Assembly: GCA_963922205.1 (NCBI GenBank)
Contig: CAWUHX010000008.1
Coordinates: forward strand, 343,282-407,281
Length of the DNA stretch: 64,000 bases
Origin: Romanomermis culicivorax
Lineage: Eukaryota > Nematoda > Enoplea > Mermithida > Mermithidae
Reading direction: 5' to 3'
Shown: piece by piece, positions 1 to 10,860 of the stretch
Layout of the letters: the number at the start of each line of letters is the position of its first letter
Numbering within the stretch: the stretch's first letter is position 1
Notes under the pieces: model-generated
What the model saw: the letters and a program-made list of their open reading frames with translations, nothing else
Database searches by the model: none
What the model was told of the DNA's origin: nothing
Program-made: the position numbers and the translations under genes

Positions 1-1190
1 AAACGTGGGTGCATAATGTGTACGAGATCCCATGTAAACTTAAGCTTCCGAAAAAAATTGTTGCATAGCTAATTTTCTTTGAGTTGGCCAGAGACGGTTT
101 TTACACATGGGACGGAACTTTGTTTGAAAAGTGGAAAAATCGAACTGGTAGATGATGATCATGGAAAAATTTGTTTCATGTGATATTGTGGCTTTAATGC
201 TTTTTTTCGTATAATTTCCCTTCCTATTTCTGATCTACACACACAAGAACAGAGGGCTTAATATTCAAGTTGTTGTTTTCCATTGAAATAGTATGTTTCA
301 AGAATGCGTACTCTAAAGGTCTATAGTAGTATTGGAAAATATGTAAATTTTTCTGCTCATGAAGTTTACTGTAGCGGACAACTAAAAAGAATATCAAATG
401 TGGAGAAGAATTCTTACAAGGATTATTTTTCTACAAAAATTTAAGTCAAGTATTGACGTCTGCATTATGTTCGATAGGACATATATTTCTGTGAGCGAAC
501 CTACTATGTGGGAAGAAGTAGGATTTTCTGATCAACTTGATTTTATATGACTGATTTTCAATATGTGATATGGAATCGGACCACTTAGGACAGAGGAGAA
601 AAAGCAAAAATTAAACTGTGTCGCACACCTATAATGAATGGAGGAAACATGAGGCGTAATTGCATGACGTAATAATCGAAGTGTAAATGAAAACAAAGTA
701 CGGATGATCGAAAAGAGGAAAATATGAAGATTAAAAGTGAAAAAATTATATGGTGGAATTACGTGAATATTTTTTCAAACTTACTGCATGAATTTCTAAT
801 ATCTTGTCGAAATGACCACTTTCACAGTCTTTTTGCTTTTTGGCGTTTACAGAAGAGATCAGAATTGCAATTACGTGTATCTGAATTCTTGATATCAACA
901 GCTACTATGTACACTGATAAAAAAACTGCTCAGTTCTGTGTCAAACATGAGGTCATTTTACCTGAGTGGATTTGGAGTGAACATTCTCTTTTTTTGATCA
1001 AACGATAGATCATTACATCAACCCTACATGTGCTAAACAACGAAATTATCTGCAATTTAGAAAATTCGCTAAAGCAAACAAAAAATTATTTATGAAATTT
1101 ACAGTCGATATGGGAGGCAGAAAGTGTCATTTAGCAGGCTTTTTCTTTTACGCTTACAACATAGTTATTAGTAAACTGGCACTCGGGTTC
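1..1190 (+). other. 5' flank of GPCR copy A, no convincing gene
   Basis: No convincing protein-coding gene was recognised. The stretch is paralogous to the DNA before GPCR copies D (about 30.9-32.1 kb) and E (about 49.5-50.85 kb); the phrase GCATAATGTGTACGAGATC near its start recurs in variant form before B, D, E and F. At 1010-1130 it holds the counterpart of the candidate upstream exon of B, E and F, but with a shortened A-run that changes frame. Confidence 0.6.
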
Positions 1191-1191
1191 G

Positions 1192-1659
1192 GTGTTGTGT
1201 ATGATTTGGATTCGAAGTGTCCCGCACGTGCACGATAAAATGGAAGTTTCCTATGATTTAATCTATCGTTCACCATTGTGGGTCATCTCTTTTTCGGGAA
1301 TCCTGGCCTCTGGGTATCGACTGTGGAAAATTCTCACTCATCGACCGAATAGGTGCAGAAGTCAAAAAATAATCCCAATTTCGCTTATCATTTCTAATTT
1401 ATTCCTATGTCACGTCAATGTGGTCGATTTTATGGCATTCTTGTTTCCCATCAAATTATTCACTACGTTACTCACGAATTTGGAAAAATCGTTCATATTT
1501 TTGGCTGCTTATCTAAAAGTTTTAATAGCGTACGACAAAGTCGAACACGTTAAATCAATTAGTGTTCCTCCATTTCGTTTAAAAACCACCTTGTTGATGG
1601 TTTGGGCCGTTTTTTCGGCTTCCGTAATCGTGCTGATTGTGCATCTATTGATAGAACAA
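1192..1659 (+). pseudogene. GPCR copy A, exon for TM1-TM4 only
   Basis: This open exon of 156 codons encodes the first half of a rhodopsin-like G-protein-coupled receptor. TM1 is around residues 25-45, TM2 around 60-82, TM3 around 85-110 ending in a YDK version of the DRY motif, and TM4 around 128-150. The exon ends at LLIEQ followed by GTAAAA, the donor used by all six copies. No TM5-TM7 exon follows. From about 1985 to 2025 the sequence jumps to material that in the paralogous E locus lies beyond exon 2, so exon 2 was deleted. It belongs to the same subtype as D and E. As a half receptor it is probably non-functional. Ligand unknown. Confidence 0.7.
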
Positions 1660-2219
1660 GTAAAATATCTGTAGAAATATCTTTATGTAATAATGAATTC
1701 TGAACCATGCTGACTCTAGAACAAAAATCACCTGTGTAACAACACTCTTCCTTATATTTCCCGATTATCAGCTTTTTTAGCTGTTGGAACAGTTGTACCA
1801 ACGACTGCTGAACTACTCCAGGGTAGCACCAAAAATGTAGTTGTTCAGTAGTTCGTTTTCTCCTAACTAGTGATCGAAGGGAACTTTGGCAAAATAAGAA
1901 TCACATTTTTTCATTGGGAACTATTGGATTTGAGGCAAAAAATATGGAGAATGTCTGTTGAACAATCAAACAAATTCTCCACAAACTGCTATTAGTCAAA
2001 AAATTAATAAATATAGCCCAAGTACTGTTAGGGAAGCTTTTTCACTTGCTAAGTACTGTAGTCAGTATACAAATCAAGTACTTCAGGGTTATCGAAAGTG
2101 GAAAGATCATGAAAGTGGAACAGCCTGCCACACTAGAAGCCCATCAAAAGTTGTAGTTCAGTTGAATTATTACAGATTTCTTTGTTGATGTCCTACAGAG
2201 TCACTTTTACTCAAACTTG

Positions 2220-4130
2220 ATTCCAGGTGTTTCTTCGAATTTTATGTTGTTAATGCATAGTAGGGTGATTTGTTCTAACCAGCTTAATATAAACTCATTA
2301 CTGTGACGCAATTGTGCCTTTTATGAGGAGGGACTGAATTTTTCGTGCCTCGTTTCTTCTTTTAATCCCGTGTGAAAAATCTCCTGGTAAACATGAAGAA
2401 TAATTACCTTCTTTTGAAGTTTCACTTCAAAAAATCGCTTCACATGAAACAAAGTCTATAATTTGAAAATAAAAATGGTAAGTGAAAACGTGGGCACAAT
2501 GTGTACGAGATCACATGTAAGCTTGAATTTCCAAAGAAAATTGTCTCATAACTAATTTTCTTGGATTGAGCCCAGAAACTACTTCCTTCACGTCTATAAT
2601 TTCAGGAATAATGGAATGACCTTATTTCCCGGTTTTACAGTACACTCATGGAGGCCCCTAGCATTTGTTGAAGAGCTAAAACGTGCGGGTCAGGTATAAA
2701 AAAGAAGGTGTATTCCAGTTTAGAAATTCGTTTTTTGGCTGACAATACTGGGCTAAAATCCATGATACCGTAGTCAGAAAAACTTAGAGCTGCAATTGAG
2801 AACGTCGATTTTGTTCCATTTGGAGCAAATACCGAAGGAAAAGAAATCTTGAGACCCAAAGTAGGACATAGGAATAATAGAGAACCCGAGAAAAAGACTT
2901 CTAGACAAAAAAAGAAGCAATAAAGAGAAAAAATCACCAAAATCCAGAAAACAAACAATTCTGGGAAAAACAAAAGTAAATTTCTTTAACACAGTTTAAA
3001 ACGGTTCATACTGTAAAAAAGTGATTTTAGAGTAGCTTAGTCATGGTTTAGAAACATTTGTGGACTTGAAAGAACTGTGATACTAACTTTTCCATTTGCA
3101 TTCGAACTTTATATCATTGAAGCTTCAAGATTCACAGAATATAAAACATGGTAAAATAGTCCAAAAATATGTTTGAAGATATTGCATGGAGAAATTTTAC
3201 GTCAACTGTGAGAAGTTATAGACTCGAAATTATATAGTTTTTGAGTCAGTACAATGTCGTTTCAAGTCTTATTTATAAAGAATCAATTTTATACCGGCAG
3301 AACGGAACATGGGTCGATGCTTGAAAAGAATAAAATTGAAATGGTAGATGATGATAAGTTTGAAATAATTTGCGTTTCAACTCTGGATCACATTTCTTCA
3401 CATTTTTTATCAAAGTTTCATGATTCTACAGTCACAAAAAGTCTTTAAATTTTTTGTTTCCATAATTCGTATGTGGAAAGTCGATAGTGGTATAAAGAAA
3501 TATGCTGAATTTTGTACTCTCGAAGCTTGCGGAAAAAATTCCTCGAAAAAAATGCAGTCAAATTTTGTCTTCTGCATGGTTTTTCGTCGTGCATTAATGT
3601 ATATAAGGGGACCTAGTATCTGAATTTTGTTTTCTGGTTAATCCCGATTTTTGATTACTTATTCTCGATATCGGTTAAAGAATAAAACAAACAAAAATTA
3701 TACTTCGTTCTTTCAACATTCACACTCCTGATGAATAAAAAGTATGAAGAAAAAGCACATGACGTAACAATCAAAGTGTAGATCAAGAAATATGAATGGA
3801 TGACCAAATTTATAAAAACATGAACATTAATAATTAAGAGAAAAAATGAAGAGAAAAAAAGAATTACAGAAATGTATGTTCGTACTTACAATATGCATTG
3901 TTGGTATTAGTCCGTACAAGAGTTTTCTTAATTTATCGTTAAAAAAAGTGATTGACTCTACATTCTGCCCACACAGATTTCTACTCCGCAAATTGTTGAA
4001 AGGTCAGCATAAATTTTCAATTAACTTAACTATACTGTGCAATTACCTGTATCTGAATAATTGATATTTACAGCTCCATGTTCAGTGATAAAATACTTGT
4101 CAGCTCAGTGTCCTACCTGTATTAAGCTTT
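2220..4130. other. Intergenic DNA between GPCR copies A and B
   Basis: No coding gene recognised. Short open frames here are not supported by splice context. The opposite-strand frames at 2635-2990 recur at 53863-54136 only because the whole segment is duplicated. Confidence 0.5.
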
Positions 4131-4139
4131 TTCATCCGA

Positions 4140-4301
4140 ATGGATTCACCGAGGAATTTCTATTTTTTTGATCAAATAACAGATCATTACATCAATCCTA
4201 GATGTGCTAAACAGCGAAGTAACCTGCAATTTAGAAAATTCGCTAATGATGCGAACAAAAAAATTATTTATGAAATTGATATTCGACAAAGGAAGCAGAA
4301 T
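4140..4301 (+). other. Candidate upstream exon of GPCR copy B
   Basis: This open frame contains DHYINP, then a QR..LQFRKFAN stretch, then NKKIIYEI. It ends at CAGAAT before GTGTCA, a possible donor. The next acceptor would be ACAACATAG at about 4350, leaving a 50-base intron and joining in phase 0 to the frame of the GPCR exon. The same frame is open before E and F but shifted by a shorter A-run before A, C and D. It is not recognised as any domain and has no membrane segment. It may be an N-terminal exon or conserved only by recent duplication. Confidence 0.35.
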
Positions 4302-4383
4302 GTGTCATTCAGTATACTCAAAAATTGACGTCTTTTCTTTAATGCTTACAACATAGTTATTAGCAAACTTGCAATCGTGTTTA

Positions 4384-4851
4384 ATGTTGTGTATGACTTG
4401 GATTCGAAGTATGCAGCTCGAACACAAGCAAATGGAAGTCTCCTATGATTTGATCTATCGCTCATCGTTGTGGGTCATCTCTTTTTTGGGAATCCTGGCC
4501 ACGGGCTATCGAACGTGGAAAATTTTCACACATGAGCAGAATAGAGACAAAAGTAAAAAAATATTGCTAATTTCACTGACCATTTCTAACTTATTGCTGT
4601 GTCACGTCAATCTTGGCGATGTTATGGCATTTTTGTTCCCTATCAAATTACTCACTACATTACTCACGAATTTGGAAAAATCGTCCATATTTTTGGCTGC
4701 TTATCTAAAAGTTTTGATAGCGTATGACAAAGTCAGGCATGTGAAATCGCTTCGCGTTCCGCCATTCCGTTTGAAAACGACCTTGTTGACGGTTTCCGGC
4801 GCTGTTTCTTGTTCCGTGATGATGCTTATCGTCAACCTATTGACAAAACAA
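4384..4851 (+). pseudogene. GPCR copy B, exon for TM1-TM4 only
   Basis: A 156-codon exon of the B/C/F subtype, very close to copy F at 55505. TM1 to TM4 are present, with the YDK motif at the end of TM3 and the common donor CAA/GTAAAA. The intron that follows carries the palindromic AT satellite (5500-5812), as in C and F. The locus then stops abruptly at the Myb/SANT repeat and no TM5-TM7 exon follows in this orientation. It is inferred to have been truncated by insertion or rearrangement at about 5.81 kb. Confidence 0.7.
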
Positions 4852-5499
4852 GTAAAATAATAGAGGAAATATTTTAATCTTAGATTTTTGAACCATACTG
4901 ACTATAGAGGTAAAATCACTCGTGTAGCAACTTTTCTTATTTATCCAAATCATAATCTTTTTTCGCCCTTGGAGCAGTTGCGCAATGACTGCTTAACTAC
5001 TCAATCAATTCATTAGAAAAATTAAGTGTCAAAAAACGACTGGTATACAAAATCAAATATTTATGGAAAATCACCATATCTTTGTAAAGAGCTGTTATTC
5101 AAACAATTACCAAAATTAGCACACTTATCAAAATGACTCCAACCTGGACTTTTATGACGGAAATCTTTACCTGAAAATTTGTTGAGGCTTAATTGAGCAT
5201 GCTCAAAAATTTTCGGTGCTATCACAAGGCGAAGCATCTAGATAAACCCTTCATAGGATAGTGGATAGGGCTAAATGAGACACATGGCCGTCAACATCTT
5301 CATGCAAAAACATATTGGTCTGTTCTGGGTATAAATAGGTATTACACAGTAAATAATCGACATCTGATTGTATCAGAATAAATCTATCCACTTCTCTTCG
5401 AAATTAAACTGATTGATTACAGTCAATCGTTGATAAAGTATGAGATCAACCATGACTTTTATGATATACTAGATATTGGGGCTCGCAAGGCTCTCACTT

Positions 5500-5812
5500 T
5501 CAAAGAGTTATAACATCTCATCTTATAACATATCTCATGCTATAACATATCCGGCGTTATAAAATATCTCATGTTATAATATATCCCACGTTATAATATA
5601 TCTCATGCTAAAACATATACCATGTTATAACATATACAATGTTATAACATATCCCATGTTTCAACATATCATATGTTTTATCATATCTCATTTTATAACA
5701 CATTCCATGCTATTACATTTCGCATGTTATAACATAACCTTTTTTGTAGCATATATCATGTTATATCATACACTATATTATAAAAAACACGATGTTATGA
5801 CATACATTTTAG
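5500..5812. repeat. Palindromic AT satellite, array 1 (intron of GPCR B)
   Basis: About 25 degenerate copies of a 12-16 base self-complementary unit around ATGTTATAACAT. Each unit can form its own short hairpin. The family occurs at 27730-28470 and 56845-57235, always in the intron of a B/C/F-type receptor. Confidence 0.9.
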
Positions 5813-5816
5813 GAAA

Positions 5817-6880
5817 CTAGTGCTCAAACGCCTGTATTGCTGACTGTAAGAGTAAAAAAGACTTATACTAACTTAGTACTAAGCGGACAAGTAAAAAAAT
5901 CGTATATTCAAAGAAAATAAAAAAAGATTATTTGTGGACAATTATTTAGAACATTGTTGTAGACCTTTTTCTTCTTGTATATAATACTTGCATTCTGCAT
6001 GCAGAATTCATAAATAAACATGCTATTTTGGCTGGGAAAAATCTCTGGCTGGTATTGCTGAAAGAGGAGTTGACTAAACTCGAAGCAGTATTAAACAGTG
6101 GAGCAAACTACGACTATCAAGTCTAGGATTATGTCGACTTTGCTCCACTTCTAGTTTGCTCCTCGTTTGCCGGTTCGTATCGCTGAAGAAAGAGTAATCC
6201 TGGACTAAGCACTCCTGGACTAAACTAGACCTATTTTTATTTATAGTACCCTTGCCGTGACGTGTGTGGTCTGAAGTATGGTGGGAACTTGCATTAGTAC
6301 TTTACATACATTAATTATGCATACAAACATCAAAACAAAAGCAGTGCAGTTGTAGTAGTGTCAGCTTGTTATATTTTGAAATTTGAATAATGTCTGCTGA
6401 TAAACGATCATCAAATTTTTCTGCTGAAAAAACGTTTTTACTCCTTGAATGTATCGCCAAGAATATTTAAATTCTGGAAAATAAGAAAATTGATGCAGTC
6501 TTAAATGGATCAAAAAAGGGAGCTTGACAAAGAATTGCTGAAGTTTTTGAGAAGTATCCTAATTGTCAAGATAGGAATATTCATCAGTTGGAAGTGAAGT
6601 GGAAAGGCCTCAAAGCAGTAAGTTTATTGTAATGACAAAATAACTATAAAAATTGAATATAAAAATCTCGATCATTATAGCATTCAAAAGGATTTGTTTG
6701 ATTTGCCAAATAGCGATGCATTCTTGAAAAATCGGCAACATCAATTTCATGCCTTATATCGTCCAAATATTCCAAAAACTCAATAGCCCCAATTACTACA
6801 CACACTGAATAGGACTTTCTACTGATTTAATACTGCCCCTATCAGGCTCAGCGATTCTAATACCAATTGTACATTTCAAT
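5817..6880 (+). mobile_element. Myb/SANT-encoding repeat, left copy (PIF/Harbinger-like)
   Basis: This unit is repeated in reverse at about 17400-18320 (from 5928 inward) and partly at 62337-62789 in the same orientation, where the outer 100 bases 5817-5927 are also shared. It contains a decayed Myb/SANT gene. It has short internal inverted motifs, GGTATTGCTGAAAGAGGAGT near 6050 and the complement-like TGAAGAAAGAGTAATCC near 6182. Its two copies here bracket the virus-like module. Because the third copy lacks such a module, the unit is probably a separate DNA transposon rather than the module's own terminal repeat. Confidence 0.6.
6390..6786 (+). pseudogene. Decayed Myb/SANT-like DNA-binding protein of a transposon
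   Basis: The first exon (6390-6617) reads NFSAEKTFLLLECI, then ENKKIDAV, a GSKKGA(stop)QRIAEVF helix and HQLEVKWKGLKA. This is the pattern of Myb/SANT-like domains of the zeste type that accompany PIF/Harbinger transposases. It has in-frame stops at 6468 (TAA) and 6525 (TGA, where the paralogue has Trp). A GTAAGT donor follows at 6618 and an acceptor CATTATAG ends at 6680. On the opposite strand the distal part (6680-6800) also reads as the carboxy end of another protein, seen better in the right copy. No transposase catalytic domain is visible. Non-functional as it stands. Confidence 0.6.
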
Positions 6881-7084
6881 CTACATTCCTAATCGGTTCG
6901 TGTTCCATGGAATATTTTTTGAAATGCTAAATTATTGTTGTTTAGATCATTGCTCACCATAAATTTAGCATATTTCTTTTCAGACATGGTCTTTCTTTGT
7001 TCAAAGTGGCCGCTAACAATCCTGAGTTTGGTGGTGAATTTGCATAAATTTAAATGGATAAAACCCATACTTAAGACTGAAACA

Positions 7085-7330
7085 TTACGGTGAATGGTGA
7101 AAATGACTAAAGAGTGATGTGCAAAAGCTCCACTCACAGGGAAAGTTTGCGGTAAGCAGTGAAAATGCCTAAACAAATATGTGCAAAGCCTCCACTAACA
7201 TGGGAAAGTTTGAGGTGAGATGTGAAAATGTTGAAGAGATATATGCAAAGCTTCGCTCATTAGAAAAATTTGTGGCGAGTGGTGAACATGTCTGAAGTGG
7301 AATTTGCAAAAGTTCCACCCGATGAAACTT
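7085..7330. repeat. About 68-bp tandem repeat, four degenerate units
   Basis: Four diverged units share GGGAAAGTTTG, then a GGTGAAAATG-like block and GTGCAAA..TCCAC. The array lies just downstream, on the minus strand, of the TATA-like box at 7371-7390. The open frames across it are probably by-products. Confidence 0.7.
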
Positions 7331-7370
7331 AAGCAATCGGAGGTAAACCAATGCTCAACTCGAAACTGCA

Positions 7371-7390
7371 CCATTTATACCCTCTTTTAA
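7371..7390 (-). promoter_or_regulatory. TATA-like promoter box of the virus-like element
   Basis: The minus strand reads TTAAAAGAGGGTATAAATGG, nearly the same as the box before the TBP-like gene (8261-8280). No clear gene follows on the minus strand, only the 68-bp array. Confidence 0.45.
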
Positions 7391-7690
7391 TAATATACAC
7401 TACAAACTGGTGTCTACAAGTACTTTTCACACTTGGTATCCTTTTAGATAACAGGACACAGTGAGTAGTATAGGCCATCTGCGTAGTCCCCACACAAAAC
7501 ATAGTATTTTTGGCCTATCCTCAAGTACAGGGCCTCAATTTTAAAAAATCGACCCAGCCTGCTCAAAAATTTTATTAACCCAAATAACAGCATCTAGCTA
7601 ACTATGAATGACGTCAACAATTAAGCCACTTTATTGTTTTTTATAGTCTTGCAACCAGTATGGCCAAATGATGTCATCTCTTCTTTATTA
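7391..7690. other. Unassigned stretch between promoter box and TBP-like gene
   Basis: Nothing recognisable is seen here. It may hold the remains of another element gene or the 3' flank of the TBP-like gene. Confidence 0.4.
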
Positions 7691-8205
7691 TTACATTCTC
7701 ATAATAGGAGGAAATCCAATTAACATAATATTTTTACACTTACATCCAATGAAAATAAGTCTACCTGAGTCAATTATTACAACAGTGATTTTGGGGTCAT
7801 TCATTCTAAAAGTTAGGCTGGGGAATAATTCAGGTACAAATATACTTTGCTGGAGGTAGGCCTTGCTCAATTCTTCCAGACAAATTTTGAATCGGCTGGC
7901 TGTATGGGAACCCACAAATTTGCAATTTTAAAATTACTCGGCTTGCTTGTATATCCTTTACATTGTAGCCCCACCATTAAATTATCCAGGACATAGGCGG
8001 CATCAGTGGCTGTCTTCATACCCATGCAGACAACTCTTCCATTTTGAAAAATCAATGTCACCTTAGGAGTTGTATCCTTTAAAATCAAAGCTGAGAATTT
8101 TCCTGTGTTGTATACACAGTCTGAAAGCTCACTGTTTAATTTTATTAAATCCAGTTGGCACCCCAGTTCCATTGTTACAGTCAAATTTTGTATTGTAGGG
8201 GACAT
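7691..8205 (-). pseudogene. TATA-binding-protein-like protein of a virus-like element, frameshifted
   Basis: The frame from 8205 to 7867 encodes the first half of a TBP saddle: IQNLTVTMELGCQLDL, then a YNTGKFSALIL strand, PKVTLIFQNGRVVCMG and FKIANL. After a frameshift near 7890 the second direct repeat follows at 7915-7691, with FVPELFPSLTFRMNDPK and IIDSGRLIFIGCK. This matches the two-repeat architecture, spacing and the PELFP..RM..PK signature of eukaryotic and archaeal TBP. The last helix of repeat 2 looks cut short. TBP binds TATA boxes and nucleates RNA polymerase II initiation. Here it lies after the virion-type genes, on their strand, with its own TATA box about 60 bases upstream. It is too divergent to be the host TBP. 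The identification is firm; activity is not expected given the frameshift. Confidence 0.8.
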
Positions 8206-8260
8206 GGTGGTGTACAGCCGCTTAATTGAAATATAAAATGACCCAATGTTTTTGGTTCTT

Positions 8261-8280
8261 CCTATTTATACCCTTTTACA
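8261..8280 (-). promoter_or_regulatory. TATA-like promoter of the TBP-like gene
   Basis: The minus strand reads TGTAAAAGGGTATAAATAGG, about 55-60 bases before the TBP-like start codon. The core GGGTATAAA recurs at 7371-7390 and 13847-13860. Confidence 0.6.
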
Positions 8281-8286
8281 TGTCAT

Positions 8287-9035
8287 TTAAAAATTAAGTA
8301 ATTCATTACTTTTTCGAAAATGTAACTTGACAATTACCTTTCCTGTTACAAATTGACACTTTCCTTTGCATCTGTTTTAAGAAAATCTTCAATATCTGAA
8401 AAGTTTTTGATCAATACGGGTATGTATTGAGGGAAATCATAAATTTTGTTAACAATTTCTCCATATCTGTTTTCTATGCTCACAATTCTTATGAGAAGTA
8501 ACATCACCCACTATTTGGGATTCTACTAGATTACAGTAGACGAACATAGATTCCAACCCCCTTTCACATCAAAGAGTGTATTTTGATTATGTTGAACTTA
8601 AAATTTTTGGGTCAGCAAATCATGAATATGTTGTAAGCATGATGATAATTGTACACTTTGAATAATTCCATTATTTATTTTTGTACTAGCCTTTTTATCA
8701 TAGTTACTTTAAGAGTAAGTTACTAACTCTACACTCTTGGCGATGGCCACCTCTTCATCAGCAGTTAATGCATTTTTATTGGACCATGTTATGGTGTCAG
8801 TTAGTTCTTTTATTGAGGAATAATATCAGGTTGGAACTTGAACTGCGTGCAGTTTTTTAGATGAAGCATGTTGAATAACAATTTCATGGTCATTATTTGA
8901 AACATTTTCCCAGATATGAGGGTACTACCAATCCCCTTGGAGCATTAGCCTATAAGGCAGTCGTACACTAAACTGACTGGCTTTATTGTCAGGGTTATTC
9001 ACTGTATTGTTAGGTAAGAGTTCATAAAATGACAT
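8287..9035 (-). pseudogene. Second virion-type protein of the virus-like element (possible vertex protein)
   Basis: A gene of about 250 codons starts at 9035 with MSFYELLPNNT, followed by PDNK and LPYRLMLQGDW. A later block has YGEIVNKIYDFPQYIPVLIK and ends with GKVIVKLHFR. The amino-terminal F-Y-x-L-P-S/N-N start with a PDN...LP..I.L.G.W block is one I associate with an uncharacterised invertebrate protein that accompanies Polinton-like capsid genes. Penton or vertex function is inference. Several frameshifts and stops break the frame. It lies between protease and TBP-like gene on the same strand. The inverted right copy keeps only its start (13896-14145), with ATG changed to GTG. Confidence 0.5.
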
Positions 9036-9079
9036 TTTAAAAAAGATAACTGATAAGCTGCACAACTCCTTTTTTACCC

Positions 9080-9556
9080 TTTTAATGTTGCATAGCTGAT
9101 TAATGATAAAATCATCATCATATACAGGCGTATTTATTAAAAATAGTTCATTGATAAATCCGATATATTCATCAATGTAGGGACATCTTGTAAAACAGCT
9201 GGTTATGGTTACCTCTTACTCTCCATATCAGATAAAGTGAACAGAATTGTTTGCAAGTTGCTGTTAAAAATGCTTGCAAGCATTCTTTATTATACTTTAC
9301 ATTTGTAGAGTTTTTCTACAAGTATTGTTGTATACAGTGTATGAATGGAGACCCGTAACTATCAAAATACTCGCATGCACCATTTGCATCAAAATATAAT
9401 GCAATCCAGTGAGTTCATCGTGCTTATCCAGATTTATTACTAAAGCACACTGTAATGTCATAATGGGTGGCAAAGGGTCGATAGGACAAACATCAGCTTG
9501 CACCTGTCTTAAGGCATGATCATTTCATAGCACTTTTAATATAAGCATTGTAATCA
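9080..9556 (-). pseudogene. Adenain-type virion maturation cysteine protease, frameshifted
   Basis: The minus strand encodes QADVCPIDPLPPIM, then CALVINLDKHDE. After a frameshift come HWIALYFD and EYFDSYG, and then LQAFLTATCKQFC. These are the His, Asp/Glu-region and Cys blocks, in order, of the adenovirus protease / Ulp1-like fold used for capsid maturation by adenoviruses, Polintons and adintoviruses. The presumed catalytic His codon is near 9410 and the Cys near 9254. The gene follows the capsid-like gene directly, as is common in such modules. The frameshift between the alanine-valine strand and the HW block inactivates this copy. The carboxy end is less clear. The inverted copy at 13335-13830 has Tyr in place of the His but keeps the Cys. 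Confidence 0.7.
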
Positions 9557-9564
9557 TTGAATAC

Positions 9565-10800
9565 TTATCTGTTTTTATCTATCATGAGTAAAGTGTCAAA
9601 ATTGGCTATATTCTGACTCTATACCAGTGGCGGAAATTCCTTCAGCAAAGGTCTACTCAATGCTGGTTGAACCTTCTCTTATCCAGTTTCAATGCCCACT
9701 GTCTGGTGTTAGATCGATTGCAAAATAACAATGACAATAGATATAATTTTCTCTGCTCATCATATTACTGTTGCCCTTCGCCATGTCTAGAACTTTAAAC
9801 AGTTGGTTATTAGCATGTATGTACTTGTTGGTGACAAAATTCAGTTTCAATGGGTGAGAGGGAATTGTTTGTCCACCAGCTATGACTTTAACCTCAGTAA
9901 TACTGCAAAATTTAAAATTGAAGGTTGATTTTTCAAGGTTTCCCCTGTATGCATCGGCATCCACACAAGCTATAATCATTCAGCTGGCCACCCTGTAAAT
10001 AATGTATTAAGGGGTCCAGATTGTGCAGTGCTGGGGATATACAAATTCATCATTACAACTCTGCATATGGGATATTTTGCTGTGTGCATGAGCGTAGTTT
10101 GATCCAGAGCCAATGCAACGCTGTTCAAAACTTCTACTTTACAAACATTCATTTGTAATACCTCGAGTTCTGTTTTGACAAGACCCTGCCGACTTTGCAC
10201 CACAAAATCATTGTTATTTCTGTTTAGTTCCAACTTTAATTCAGTCAAATTCAACAGTTAACGATCTTGCATAAATAAATCAATATGCAGAGGGGCTGAT
10301 ACTTCAACAACACATTCATCTGCAAAATAAGCAGCTCTTTCCCTGAACCCAGGGTCATCATCCATATCAATTTGTTTTCCACTTTCTATAGTATACAATG
10401 CAGACTGTGGGTGGGTATTTTTAGCATCATAACGGTAATTTTACTCTGTTTCAAAAAAAGCTCTATAGGTGCATTTGTCCCCACTATCATATACTAGGCC
10501 CCCATTTAAAAAAGCTTAACTTGTCTGAAAAAATGTTTTTCCTATCAAATTTATGGGTGCAAACACATGGGCTGCAGCAGCTGGAATAGTTAGTTCCAGC
10601 ATCATATGCAAATAGTTTTCACTTAATTGAATCATGTTGGGGTCAGGCAGTGCACAAAATTCATCTGGTCCTCCATTTGTTATCAGGTTTATAGGATTAA
10701 TCTCATCCCAATATCCCTTCTTCATGACCACCTGTGTTGGTGGTGCTGCAAAAAAGTCCAATCCAGATTTTCTGCTCAGAAAAGAGAGTGGATCAATGAA
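9565..10800 (-). pseudogene. Capsid-like protein of a Polinton/adinto-type element, left copy
   Basis: About 410 codons before decay. The amino end has DFFAAPPTQ, then GYWDEINPI and PDPNMIQLSENYLHMMLEL. The middle has NLTELKLELNRNNNDF and HTAKYPICRV (10254-9976). The carboxy end has DADAYRGN, NFVTNKYIHANNQLF and YCHCYFAIDLT, ending at the stop near 9565. I recognise the pattern as the uncharacterised F54H12.2-like family found in many invertebrate genomes. A double-jelly-roll major capsid role is inferred from its protease neighbour. The start codon is destroyed (ATAG where the right copy has ATG), and frameshifts lie near 10.5, 10.25 and 9.69 kb. Confidence 0.6.
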
Positions 10801-10860
10801 GGACTATTTTACGTTTTTTCTTCCTATTAGGAATGAATCTATCCTGGGGTGAACTGACTT

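Larger units (their letters stand above)
2020..5800 (+). repeat. Direct segmental duplication, left copy (paired with 53140-57100)
   Basis: From the phrase AGTACTGTTAGGGAAGC onward this segment runs nearly base for base with 53.14-57.1 kb, including the intergenic DNA, the candidate upstream exon, GPCR exon 1 and the start of the AT satellite. Small indels separate the copies, for example 3450-3480 is absent from the right copy. It ends where the Myb/SANT repeat begins at about 5.82 kb. Confidence 0.85.
8790..10859 (-). repeat. Left arm of the virion-module palindrome
   Basis: The reverse complement of this stretch aligns with 12043-14145 over capsid-like gene, protease and start of the second virion-type gene. 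Divergence is clear, with indels and different broken codons, so the duplication is old or the arms are two independent insertions. Confidence 0.85.

Noticed and set aside
2635..2992. Minus-strand frames recurring at 53863-54136
   Set aside because: Recurrence is explained by the direct segmental duplication; composition is Phe/Ser/Leu-rich without a motif.
6236..6258. TATAAATA next to GGGTAC in the Myb/SANT repeat (-)
   Set aside because: It resembles the element promoter box but points away from the Myb/SANT exon and is spaced differently; present in all copies of an unrelated repeat.
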